Below are positions 9,481 through 20,064 of a DNA stretch of 64,000 nt, piece after piece (positions within the stretch are counted from its first letter, which is position 1; each line of letters opens with the position of its first letter). The notes under the pieces were generated by a model. The model saw nothing but the letters and a program-made list of their open reading frames with translations, did not search any database and was not told where the DNA came from. A program made the translations under genes and the position numbers. Origin of the DNA: Apoderus coryli (taxonomy: Eukaryota > Arthropoda > Insecta > Coleoptera > Attelabidae); contig OU452210.1 of assembly GCA_911728435.2 (NCBI GenBank), positions 10,354,001 to 10,418,000 of the forward strand, written 5' to 3'.

Positions 9481-12400
9481 TTGTACAATGACCATCCGCT
9501 TGACATTCGCTCGCACTCTGGTAACCCCACGTTAAATTGTCCTTGCTTTAAGATGACTCACATCAACATACAGTGCTTGACGAATAAATTGCTAAATGTA
9601 GAAATGTTTTTGAGTGAGCATGGTCCTGATGTATTTTGCATGACGGAGCACTGGATTGCTGGTAATAATATTGAAATGTTACAACTTAGAAATTATAAAT
9701 TGGTTTCATATTTTTCAAGACAAAAAATAAATACGCACGGTGGGAGTGCAATTTTTGTTAGGGATGACATTGCGAGTGACTGTAGACCGGTTGTTTATAT
9801 TAACGGTTTATCGTTGGAGAGAACGATTGAGTGTTCCGCTGTCTCATATGGGGACTGTTGTATTGTAGCTATATACAGACCGCCTACTGCTGACTTTGTG
9901 GATTTCATAGGTGTTCTTTCGGACATCTTTGAGTTTTCAGCGAAGGGCTTTAAATTTACTTATGTTTGCGGTGACTTAAATGTAGATGGATTAAGGGTTT
10001 CTTTAGAGAGTAACATACTGCGTGACTTAATAGACAGCTTTCAGTTAAAATCACTTATAAAAGAGCCGACTAGAATTGCTAATTTGAATGGTCTAATGGT
10101 TGAAAGCGCAATCGATTATGTCATAACTAATGATCTAAGTATCAACTGTGTAGTACATGATCCGGCGCTGTCTGATCATACTGCACAGACTATCGAATGT
10201 CTTAAGAGGGCAGATGAAACCAACCATAGTCATGATCGGGACTGCCGTGAGACGGTCGAGCGACGAATTATAAACGATAATACAATAAGGGAATTTAAGA
10301 ATCGTTTCCAAAATATGTATGAGCTCTTGGAGAATTATGAGGAAGCTAATATTGACAATTATTTTGAATTTTTTTGGCAAAATGTATACAATATTTTTGA
10401 GATATCTTTCCCTAGAGTTACGCGTAGTTTTAGCACTAATAAAAACAAAATAAAAAAAATTAGATTTTCTGAGAATCTTATACGACAGCGGGAAAATTTG
10501 GTGGAGCTTCATAATATAAGCAAGATGTCTAATGATACAGTAATAAAAGAGCATTACAAAATTCAGAAAAAACAGTATAATAATGACATAAAACGTGAAC
10601 GTATTCAAAATAACATGGTAAGAGCTACCGACACAAAGGCTATATGGTCTCTTGTGAATGAAAATTTAAATAGAACAAGGAAAAAACAGAATATAACTCT
10701 TAATGTGGACGGTGTAAAAGTATCAGATCCTAACGAGTTAGCTTCGGTGTTTGGTCATCATTTCTCGACAAACATACACGAGAAGGTTAAATCACACTTT
10801 CAAGTTCTCTCCGATGATTGCACTGTTTGTCCCAGCACCAATAAAAGCTTGTACTTCTTTCCAGTAACTTTTGATGAAATTAAGACAATTATTACAAATT
10901 TACCAAATAAAAGGTCAGTGGGTATAGACGAGTTGTCAGTTAGAATTGTTAAATCTTGTTCTGATGAATTTTCAAGGAATTTGGTCCTTATAGTAAATAA
11001 GTCTATTGCCACTGGTATCTTTCCCTCTAGACTTAAGACTTCTTTGATTATACCTATATACAAAAAGAGTGATATACATGACATAAACAACTATAGGCCA
11101 ATATCATTGTTGAGCATACTTTCCAAAATTATTGAAAAGGCTGTGTCTGACCGTGTCAGAGGGTTCCTGAATAAAAATAATCTATTTTCGAATGATCAAC
11201 ATGGGTTTAGAGCACGTCATTCTACAGAGACCGCAGTTGTGGACTTTGTGCAGTATGTTTATAATTGCTTAGATGCTAGTCTTTACTTGCTGGGAATTTT
11301 CTTTGACCTCACAAGTGCCTTTGATACCATAGATATTTCCTTTGTTGGTCGAAAGTTATCAAACCTTGGTATAAGGGGAAAAATAAACGACTGGTTTATT
11401 TCTTACCTGAGTAATAGACATTTGATTGTGAAGGTTGGAAACTCTTTCTCTAAAAGGTACAATGTCGATATAGGAACCCCGCAGGGGAGCGTTCTGGGGC
11501 CATTGATATTCTTGCTCTATGTAAATGATTTGTCGTCTGAAATAAAAACTGAAAAAATATGCATGTTTGCAGACGATACCTCAATGGTAATATCGGCATT
11601 GGATGTGCGGGAGCTGGAATGCAAAACTAATAATATACTACATGATTTTAGTCAATGGTGTTACAAAAATAAATTGATTATTAACCCAGAAAAAACAGCT
11701 TGTGTTATGTTTAGAACTAAAATGAGAGATGTTAAATTCGACTTAAATTTACATTTAAATTCATATCCCATAAAATATTCTGAAAAAACTAAATTCTTAG
11801 GTATTGTGTTGGATGAGCACCTAAGTTGGTCTCATCATATTGATCAGCTGTGTTCGGAGCTTGCTCGCACGTTCTTTGCTGTGTCTATATTGAAAAATTC
11901 CTTAACCACAAGGGCTCTCTTGAGTGTTTATTATGCACTTGCATATTCTAGATTATGTTACGGTATTGTTGTGTGGGGACAGAGTGTGGATGTTAATCGA
12001 ATATTTATTCTTCAAAAGAGAATTATCCGAAAAATATTTAATCTGAAATATCTCGAATCGTGTAGGGAAACCTTTAAAAATCAAAAGATATTGACTCTAC
12101 CGTGTGTTTATATATTGAACATAGCAATGCATGTTTTTAAAATGCAATCTGGATTGAGGCGGGCTACTCATAGTTACTCGACGCGGAATAGAGATAAGAT
12201 TTATATTGACAAATATAACCTAACGATGTACAAGAAGTCTCCAATATGTGCAGGTTCTTATATTTTTAATAAAATACCTGAGCATATAAAACTGTCCAAA
12301 ACGGAAAATATATTCAAAACGAAACTTAAAAAGTATTTAGTTGACAAGTGTTTCTACAGTTTGACGGAGTTTTTCAGCGCTTGAGCTGTTAATGTATATG

Positions 12401-12577
12401 TGATTGTTACCTTATACTCTTGTGTGTTATAGTGGTATGTTTTAATATTTAATGTATTCGTGTATTTATAGAAAGATTTTATCTATTTGTTGTAACTAGA
12501 ATATAGTATCTTTGTAATGACGACCCTATCCAATTACACGATTGGCTTGAGGTGTGAATAAAATAAATAAATAAATG
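9418..12577 (+). mobile_element. Jockey/CR1-type non-LTR retrotransposon with intact ORF2
   Basis: The element consists of the long endonuclease/RT ORF, a 3' UTR of about 190 bp and an AATA-type tandem tail at about 12555-12575. The reading frame is open from 9418, after an in-frame TGA at 9415. The true 5' boundary is not visible and no gag ORF precedes it, so this copy is either 5'-truncated near the start of ORF2 or has lost ORF1. A clear target-site duplication was not found. Confidence 0.85.
9553..12384 (+). CDS. non-LTR retrotransposon ORF2: AP endonuclease + reverse transcriptase (943 aa)
   Basis: The N-terminal third is an apurinic-type endonuclease: HINIQCLTNK, FCMTEHWI (catalytic Glu), AIYRPPTADF, CGDLNVD, SAIDYVIT and LSDHTAQ. 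These are the family's expected metal and catalytic boxes in order. The central third is a reverse transcriptase: NNYRPISLLSILSKIIEK, NDQHGFRARHSTETAV, FFDLTSAFDTI, GTPQGSVLGPLIFLLYVNDL, the catalytic box MFADDTSM and then KTKFLGIVLDEHLSW. The C-terminus ends with the YSTRN and KIPEHIK boxes typical of Jockey/CR1 relatives, and there is no RNase H. I start at the first ATG. The frame is open 45 codons further upstream without an ATG. There is no stop or frameshift across the whole length, so the copy may be young. The clade is not resolved. Confidence 0.9.
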   Translation: MTHINIQCLTNKLLNVEMFLSEHGPDVFCMTEHWIAGNNIEMLQLRNYKLVSYFSRQKINTHGGSAIFVRDDIASDCRPVVYINGLSLERTIECSAVSYGDCCIVAIYRPPTADFVDFIGVLSDIFEFSAKGFKFTYVCGDLNVDGLRVSLESNILRDLIDSFQLKSLIKEPTRIANLNGLMVESAIDYVITNDLSINCVVHDPALSDHTAQTIECLKRADETNHSHDRDCRETVERRIINDNTIREFKNRFQNMYELLENYEEANIDNYFEFFWQNVYNIFEISFPRVTRSFSTNKNKIKKIRFSENLIRQRENLVELHNISKMSNDTVIKEHYKIQKKQYNNDIKRERIQNNMVRATDTKAIWSLVNENLNRTRKKQNITLNVDGVKVSDPNELASVFGHHFSTNIHEKVKSHFQVLSDDCTVCPSTNKSLYFFPVTFDEIKTIITNLPNKRSVGIDELSVRIVKSCSDEFSRNLVLIVNKSIATGIFPSRLKTSLIIPIYKKSDIHDINNYRPISLLSILSKIIEKAVSDRVRGFLNKNNLFSNDQHGFRARHSTETAVVDFVQYVYNCLDASLYLLGIFFDLTSAFDTIDISFVGRKLSNLGIRGKINDWFISYLSNRHLIVKVGNSFSKRYNVDIGTPQGSVLGPLIFLLYVNDLSSEIKTEKICMFADDTSMVISALDVRELECKTNNILHDFSQWCYKNKLIINPEKTACVMFRTKMRDVKFDLNLHLNSYPIKYSEKTKFLGIVLDEHLSWSHHIDQLCSELARTFFAVSILKNSLTTRALLSVYYALAYSRLCYGIVVWGQSVDVNRIFILQKRIIRKIFNLKYLESCRETFKNQKILTLPCVYILNIAMHVFKMQSGLRRATHSYSTRNRDKIYIDKYNLTMYKKSPICAGSYIFNKIPEHIKLSKTENIFKTKLKKYLVDKCFYSLTEFFSA

Positions 12578-14615
12578 TTACTTTTAATAACAACAGATGC
12601 AGAATATTACATTTTTGCATCATGTATTACTTCCATACAAAAGGTAAGCTTGTTTTTGATGTAAATAACATTCTCTCTCAACATAGATAATATCAAAAGC
12701 ATTGCTAATTTTAAAATTCGTTAGGTAATTTTTATTCAGCACCGTGCTGGATAATATTCAAATGGGTTTTACCAAACGCGCAAATTCTAATAAACACATG
12801 GGTGTATTTGTTCGCCCAGAATTGCGTCTGCTGGTCTTCACCAGATCTTTATCTTTGTTGGGATAGTTCTGAAGCGAGGTTCCTGATATCAACTTTGGTT
12901 ACTTTTGTCAGAGTTGCGGAAAATAAGCATGGGCAAGGGTTGGTAGAGTTTTTAGGCAATTTTTCCACTTTTTGTCAGTGCTAAACCAGCAGTCGTTATG
13001 TGTCTGCGATCTCCGGATGAGTAACGATTATTCTGCTGAATCTTTTCGTTTGCGTTGCCAGTTTTGGTAAAATTGCGTGTGGAGTTTATATCTGCACCGA
13101 CTGTACTATCTATAATGTAACGGTAAGTTTTCACGTAACACTTGTAAGAGGTTTATAGTTATTGGTAGTTATTAACAGATGGTTTTGACAGCTATGTTTA
13201 TGGCAGATTTTCATAAATGTTACCGAAACTGCAATGTTCATCTACGCAAGTAATTGATTATAGTGGGCAGGAAGTGACGCGGGCTTGTAGGTGATACATC
13301 ACCAGCATATGTGTGTTTGTGTATGTATATATATGTGTGGCCATCACATGCATATTCATGTGGTGAACACCATAAGCCATTTTCCAATACTCTAATGTAC
13401 CTAGAATATAATCATTTTATAAATCAACTTCGTTATGGAAAAACAACCTCAAATAGTCTTGATACGAATATACTGGTAGACCTAATAGCTTTTTATCTAA
13501 TCTAATTCGAAAATACTTTTGGGATCCTTGTATGAAGTGTCCATCCATGGGTCGGAATTTAGCAACTAGCAACTACTAAGCAGTAACGATGTGCTGCAAA
13601 ATTTTCATATTTGGATAAACAACACAACTCTGCCTTATATAATAAGACCATCCCATAAAGACCAACAATTCGTGGCCAAGAGAGAGTTATTTGTCCTTGA
13701 AATACAGGATTATCAGGAATTGCCTTCTGGTTCATTTTTCCTGTTCCCCTGATGTTTGGAGGTCTAAATTGTCTCAAGACTTTCTCTAATTGCAAAGTTT
13801 TGAAATGTTATTCAATTTTGTCTATTTCCGATCACACATCAATGTAGAAAAATATTTATGATATTTAAAATTTCCTGTTTGATAATATCGTGACCATAAA
13901 AGAGTAAAATACAATAAACTGGTGCCATCATGAAGCTATAACTTATACCCTTTATAAATAAACACAATAGGTAAAGGGAGAGAAAAGCTGATCAAATTGC
14001 TGATTAAAATGTGAGATAGAAATACAAAGAAAGCTATTTCGATGTTGTTACATACAGCATCGTATATTGAACTTGAACTCGTGTATGAATTTTTGACAGA
14101 AAACTCATACATGGAATTTCCACTGAAAATAATCCAATAAAAAATAACCTAAATTATATTCTGTTTATTTATTTCATTTTCATGTTACGCAGTCCCAGAA
14201 AACCACTATCCTATCAGGAAACCAAAATTGTTATCAACCCACTGGCAAAAGAATCTATCTAGGTTTGGTGGAGAATGGATTGAATATTCCATACGATTCT
14301 CACAGATCCGCGCCTTAAAATCTTCAGACCAATAAGTGTAACATCTTTTCTATTTGAAGGTTTGGACTTTTGCTCACTGTCGTTGCGATATTTGGCGCTG
14401 AAAATTTAAGAGAAGTCTCACTATATTTTAAAGAAATAGTCCCATTTAATATAATACTCAATGATTACTAAAATTATATCCAAACATGTTTCGAAACAAT
14501 TTTTATACTATGCATATAGCTTTATTTAAAATTTACACTTGACCACTGATGATGAAGCTCCGAGCTTTGAAACATTTTTGGTTTTATTTTTATTAAGCAT
14601 TGAGTAAAACATCAA
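12578..14615. other. intergenic, no gene recognised
   Basis: 12760-13130 is less AT-rich than its surroundings and has short ORFs on both strands, but no family was recognised. A GT/TA-rich patch lies near 13308-13340. 13559-13795 has a 78-codon minus ORF of unknown origin. ACATCAA at 14609-14615 is the left target-site duplication of the following insertion. Confidence 0.5.
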
Positions 14616-16279
14616 CCTAGTCATACATGTCCAGGGAAAGTTCAATAGCATAGTAAGGGAACGTATGCAACGGGCCCTTGATATAGCAACAAGCTGGACT
14701 TTGGAACAGGGACTAAGAATGAGCCCGTCAAAGTTAGCAATGATCGCTTTCACCAGGAGGAAGAAAACAGAGGGACTAGGACCACTGTACCTTCAAGGTG
14801 AAATCGTAAAAATGTCCGGGGAGGTAAAGTATTTAGGGGTCACTCTAGACTCAAAGCTTACCTGGACCGCACACCTTAAAAGAACCAGAGCAAGAGCGGA
14901 GAGAACGTTTATGTTACTCAGACGCTCTCATGGGAAAACATGGGGACTAAATCCAAAGATGATGCACTGGTTGTACACTGCGGTAGTTAGACCTATGATA
15001 ACATACTCGTCGCTGATTTGGTGGACGAAAACGGAACAGCATACCGCCATTGCTGAGTTGGGCAGGGTACAGAGGCTTGCCTGCTTAGCAATGACGGGCG
15101 CTTTTAGAACTACTCCGACAGTCACAATGGAAGTATTACTGAACCTCCCACCCTTGCACATCATGGTAAGGATGGAGGCGGGGGCGGCATTCATTAGACT
15201 GCGAGGGCTGGTAGGAACTGTACCCACTTATCAAGGACATACCAAAATTGGCGTATGTATTGGGGATGGCATCATAGACATGCCCATGGACCACATCATA
15301 CCAAAATTTGAATTTGACATAAACTTCGAAGTGCATATTGTGGACGGCGAAGTTGTTGATAAAGACTGCATACGGACACTGAGAGGGATAACCTGGTTTA
15401 CAGACGGGTGAAAAACCGAAAGTGGAAGTGGTGCAGGAATATACAGTGAGACAAGGAACACGAATCTAAGATTCTCACTGGGGAAAAACACATCCGTATT
15501 TCAAGCGGAAGTGTTTGCAATTCTGCAATGTGCAAAACTAAACAGATTGAGGGCTTATACAAACAAGCGAATCAATAGATGTTCACATAGCCAGGCGGCC
15601 TTAAGGGCTCTGAGAAGCCCCAAGGTTACAACCAAACCACCAAATGCCAAACAGAACTTAGGGCCCTGGCGGACCACAACAGGGTTAATCTAGTGTGGGT
15701 CCCGGGGCACTCGGGAATAGAAGGCAACGAGAGAGTGGATTGGCTGGCTAGACGTATACTGGCACGGAACCTGCGAGGGAACTCCTCAAGTGCTGGGCCA
15801 AAAGCGAGCACCAGAGATATTGGAAACATATTCCCAAGCAGGAGCATGGGAAGAGGTTTATACCTGGTGCCGCAACAAAACGCACTGAAAAACTGCTATC
15901 ATTAAGCAGGAGTCAGATGCGAATAACTATGGGACTCCTTACTGGGCATTGCGCTCTGAGAGACCACCTAAATAAGATGGGGCTGTACAATGGGGACCTG
16001 CAATGCAGATTGTGTAATGGGGCAGTTGAAACAGCTTACCATGTAATATGTGAGTGTGTAGTTCTGCAACGAAGACGACACGCTATTTTTGGGCATTCGT
16101 TGATTGCGCCAGCAGAGATTGACACCCAACACATAACTGAACTCCACAAGTTAGTGGAGGGTACAGGGCTGCTGGATTGGGTGGCATAATATACGGGGAT
16201 TTTTCACAATAAGCCCATGAGGCTGCAGTGAAACCGGGGACTTAAGTCGTACGGACCCTTTCAAAAAAAAAAAAAAAAA
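14616..16279 (+). pseudogene. 5'-truncated non-LTR retrotransposon with RNase H domain (I/R1-like)
   Basis: The insert begins inside the RT palm, just after where the YADD box would be (LVIHVQGKFNSIVRERMQ), and runs to a poly(A) tail at 16263-16279. 14665-15411 covers the RT thumb (VKYLGVTLDSKLTW, RRSHGKTWGLNP, VVRPMITYSSLIWW). An RNase H domain follows: ITWFTDG, then TGA (15409) where Ser is expected, KTESGSGAGIYSE, FQAEVFAILQC, SHSQAALRAL, then a frameshift near 15640, VWVPGHSGIEGNERVDWLAR, a second frameshift near 15755, and KSEHQRYWKHIP in the third frame. 15917-16189 ends with a zinc-knuckle-like segment (CRLCNGAVETAYHVICEC). AAAACATCAA occurs at 14606-14615 and 16276-16285, a probable target-site duplication that merges with the poly(A). 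One stop and two frameshifts make it non-functional. Confidence 0.9.
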
Positions 16280-16285
16280 CATCAA

Positions 16286-17148
16286 ATTTATTTCGTCAAG
16301 TTTCGAGTTTCATTCACTTCAAGTCATATATTAACAATTCAATGTTGTCTTTGTTATTATTATGGTTGAAGTTAAACGATCAACGTATAAATTATTCAAA
16401 TTTTATTTTATATCTTATTATGAGAGTACGTGTTATCAAAGTGCAGCATAAAAATGCCTGAGGCATATAACATTTCATTCCGCCTCTTTGAATTACTATA
16501 GCGTCTATATCTTGTCTATAACGAAATTGCAATTTACGGTTAGTTCGTACATTTTATTGTTTACAGTCTCAGTTTTCCAAGGTCGCTTCAGGGCATAGAT
16601 TTTGTCTCTTCAAACACCTCTATTTTCCATTATCACAAAAAAAAAATAAAAACCTACTCAAGGAAAATCCTTGTTCTATCGATTCTTTACTGTTTGTAAA
16701 TCAGTGAAAAGTTTTTCGTCAAATAGTTATTTACTTTATTGTAATCAAGAGTCATTACATTATTTTGCATAAGATTCACGCGGCAACATAACAAATACAA
16801 AACCGAACTTAAATAAAGTTTTGACAAAACAATTGGAACAGCAAATAATGCGGAACTTCCTAAAACTTGACAGTATAGATTATATCTGTAGAGATAAGAA
16901 CATTCTATTGTATCTATTATTAATCCAAATATTAATCAAGATATTTAAAACTATTAGGTATAGATATTAAATCTCGAGGATGTACGCTTAGTTATGCCAA
17001 TTATTTACAAATTGCAATTAAATTAATTATATTGTGGATTCCTTAACCAACTAAAATCCACTAGTTTGGATATCTATGCCGGCGTTTCGGGAATTCGACT
17101 GCGTTACACCAATTTTTTACTGGGCGATAGCCTTGTTTCGTATTATTA
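16286..17148. other. intergenic, nothing recognised
   Basis: AT-rich sequence with no ORF of note. TTA at 17146-17148 is the target duplication of the next element. Confidence 0.5.
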
Positions 17149-19560
17149 CACAGGCCAACACACATTTTGGTGCCTGCGATTTTTTAACTGTTCCTGAGTA
17201 ATTTTTGGATGCAGAATGTAAAAAGGTTCTCAGATTTTGTCTATCAGATCTAGTTTTTGAGATTTTTTAAAAAATTGTGTATATAATTTACGTTATAACT
17301 GTTATAATATATAATATTACTATTGACAGTTAAAAAAAACAAAGACACATGGATTTAAGTATTTATTGCAAAAACTTAATTTACATAATTACATTAGTCA
17401 CTAATCACATAAAAATTTTCTTTTATACGATTTTCTAGAATGGAGTTTACTAGGGCAGTCTCGCTGAAGGCTCCAGCAGTAGTCCGCCATCATGTGGCTA
17501 TCCCATCGTCCTTGATAACGATCTTCCATAGTTTTAATATCCTGGTGGAATCTTTCCCCCTGTTCTTCACTACAATCACCTAAGTTTTCTGGAAAACGAT
17601 CTAGGTGGCTGTGGAGGTAGTGAACTTTTATACTCATGTTACAGCCGAGAATATTAAAATTTGAAAGCATAGTTTCCACTAATTCTACGTAATTGTCTGC
17701 TTTATGATTGCCAAGAAAATTTTGTACTACTTGAACAAATGAACTCCAAGCGTTAGATTCAGTCTCGTTCATTGATGTGGTGAATTGTGGATCTTTAACA
17801 AGTTGCCTTATTTGAGGACCATCAAATATACCAGCTTTTAGTTTTTCCGTGCTAATGCCAGGAAATTTACGTGACAAATACCCAAAACAATTTCCATCTC
17901 GATTTAAGGCCTTCACAAATTGCTTCATTAGGCCTAGCTTGATATGCAAGGGCGGAAGTAAGATTTTTTCTCTTGAAACCAAAGGTTCGTTGATCACGTT
18001 TTGTATTCCTTGAATCATGACATCTCTTGAAGGCCAATTTTTGTTAACCCAGTGCTCATTTTTAGCTCTGCTGTCCCAAAGGCACAAAAAACAAGGATAT
18101 TTTGTATAACCACTCTGCTGTCCAAGGAGGAAGTTAATCATTTTTAAATCAACACAAATTGACCACTGATGTTCTTCGTATTTAATTTTTCTCAAAACTA
18201 ATGCTATTATTTCATATTCTTCCTTCATGGTAGTAGAATGACCAATAGGAATTGAGCCATATTTGTTACCGTTATGTAAAAGAACACATTTTAAACTACG
18301 TTTTGAACTGTCAATAAAAAGGCGCCAATCATCTGGAGTGTATTCAGGCAAACCCATTTTTTCTAAGAGCCCTTTTATATTGTTACAGAATACCAAGTCA
18401 TTTTCCTGAGTGAAAAAAGGCAGCAGATCCTTATCTCTTTTACGATAAAATGTAATATTAGTACCTCGACAAAGTAGATTTTTTTCTTTTAATCTGGATG
18501 CAAGTAATTCAGCGGATTCCTTTGAGAGATTCAGGTCTCTTATAAGATCGTTTAGTTCTTCTTGATTGAAACACTGCGGAGTTGCTAAATCTGCTTCAAA
18601 ATCGCTGTCGTTTTCTGATTGAATTCTTTTAACTTCGTCAGACGTTGATGTTTCTGTATCATCTTCTGTCAGTTTGGGTAGACTGCTGAATGATGGAACG
18701 GGTATTTCTTCCGAATGCACTACAGGCCTTCTTGCAGAATCTAGATCAGGATATGTCCATTTGTGTCTATTGTTTCTATTTATGCCTTTAATATTAACGA
18801 GACAAAAATAGCAGTCGTCATGATGGTTCCGCGGTTCTCTCCAAACCATTGGTACACCAAACTTTAGGCACTTCCTCTTTCCAGTTGTCCACTGTCGCAA
18901 ATGTTCAACACATGTTTTACATATGAAATGTGGGGCCCAAGATTTATCTTGATCTCCTAAATGAACGCCAAAATAGGCAAGATAAGCTCTTTTCACAAAG
19001 TCAGAAATCCTTTTTCTGCTCTCTTTCAAAGTGTATTCACCACACACATAACAAAAAACATCGGGATGATTTACACAGGTACGTCTGCTTGTGGATGCCA
19101 TTGTTTCAGTTTAGTGTCTTGATACTACAAAGCGACCAAAATTTACACAAAATGATAGCACAACTTTACTTGGGAAAACTCAGTAATATACTAAATCAAG
19201 TACAGCCAAGCAGGTATAGAAGGATCGGGTCATAGGCAATTACAGGTATAAAAGTAAGTAAGAGCATTGTATTGAGTAGTTCCTAGTATAGGAACATTGG
19301 GTCAGGGACAATTCCAGGTATCCATTTGGCTAATTAGATTCTGGGAAATTCCTATTTTGACGATTAAGTACATATTTATCTCTTTATTTGTTGTCCTTTA
19401 TCAGAAAAAAATATATCATTTAACCTGTAACGTGTATCTCAAAAACTAGAGCTGATAGAAAAAATCTGGTGGCATTTTTGGAATCAGCACATTAAAAACA
19501 TCTAAAATCAGATGTTAGATTTCTGGCACCAAATTTTTTTTTTCATTTTGTTGGCCTGTG
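17149..19560 (-). mobile_element. 2412-bp DNA transposon, copy 2
   Basis: It has the same length, orientation and termini (CACAGGCCAACA inverted) as copy 1, and TTA flanks it at 17146-17148 and 19561-19563. The flanking DNA differs completely from that of copy 1, so this is an independent insertion and not a segmental duplication. The internal sequence is nearly identical, which indicates recent mobility in this lineage. Confidence 0.93.
17401..19101 (-). CDS. putative transposase of the 2412-bp element, copy 2 (566 aa)
   Basis: An intact ORF of the same length as copy 1. It differs at residue 10 (Val for Ala), residue 255 (Pro for Leu), residue 298 (Ile for Thr), residue 309 (Glu for Asp) and residue 323 (Asn for Thr). 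All CxxC pairs and all candidate catalytic residues (D264, D318, the acidic cluster near 511-516) are kept in both copies, so either could encode active enzyme. The function is inferred from the terminal repeats, the target duplication and the D-D-CxxC-HxxH-E order, not from a database match. Confidence 0.85.
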   Translation of the reverse strand: MASTSRRTCVNHPDVFCYVCGEYTLKESRKRISDFVKRAYLAYFGVHLGDQDKSWAPHFICKTCVEHLRQWTTGKRKCLKFGVPMVWREPRNHHDDCYFCLVNIKGINRNNRHKWTYPDLDSARRPVVHSEEIPVPSFSSLPKLTEDDTETSTSDEVKRIQSENDSDFEADLATPQCFNQEELNDLIRDLNLSKESAELLASRLKEKNLLCRGTNITFYRKRDKDLLPFFTQENDLVFCNNIKGLLEKMGLPEYTPDDWRLFIDSSKRSLKCVLLHNGNKYGSIPIGHSTTMKEEYEIIALVLRKIKYEEHQWSICVDLKMINFLLGQQSGYTKYPCFLCLWDSRAKNEHWVNKNWPSRDVMIQGIQNVINEPLVSREKILLPPLHIKLGLMKQFVKALNRDGNCFGYLSRKFPGISTEKLKAGIFDGPQIRQLVKDPQFTTSMNETESNAWSSFVQVVQNFLGNHKADNYVELVETMLSNFNILGCNMSIKVHYLHSHLDRFPENLGDCSEEQGERFHQDIKTMEDRYQGRWDSHMMADYCWSLQRDCPSKLHSRKSYKRKFLCD

Positions 19561-19563
19561 TTA

Positions 19564-20064
19564 TTTTTGTAAGAAAACTTGTTAGTATTCAGATTCAATC
19601 TGGAGCATCTAAGAGTGTAGCACATAAAAATGCACGCTTTGTGTATTTTGCCCAATAAGTTACAGGGTGGTCACAAAATTCTAATAGGAAAAAAACGTCA
19701 CTTAAAAGTCGACAGTTTTATAGTGGGTTAAACTAAAACATATTATTCGGCTCTAAATACCGCTGCCACTGAACCGTTTGCATTCGCTGGTCAGCTTAAA
19801 CTCTATACCATCCATTTTCGTTGTGTCGTGTTCTATCTCAGTGCCATCTCCAGACAACAGTCAGCATTACACCACAAAAACACCCCAATATGTAGCTTTT
19901 AAATTAATGATCCCCGCAATTGCTTCCTGTCTGTCTCCCTTTCTCTCTGAGAACTAATATGCAACGTTGGCTGACCATTTATATTTATTTTAAAATTTGT
20001 TTTTAACTGACCGCTAAATGTTTTTTTTTTCTCCTTTACAAAAAAAAAAATGCTGATACTAATG
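19564..20064. other. intergenic with isolated transposon-like terminus
   Basis: TACAGGGTGGTCACAAAATT at 19661 resembles the mariner-type end that starts at 20065 but has no partner in the right orientation. Nothing else was recognised. Confidence 0.4.

Noticed and set aside
10135..10608. Minus-strand 157-codon ORF
   Set aside because: Antisense shadow of the retrotransposon ORF2, with low-complexity hydrophobic content from AT-rich complement.
12952..13134. Minus-strand 60-codon ORF in a less AT-rich patch
   Set aside because: Considered as a gag fragment for the neighbouring retrotransposon, but it is on the opposite strand and lacks zinc knuckles.
13559..13795. 78-codon minus ORF with fairly balanced composition
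   Set aside because: No family, start context, splice border or repeat partner recognised.
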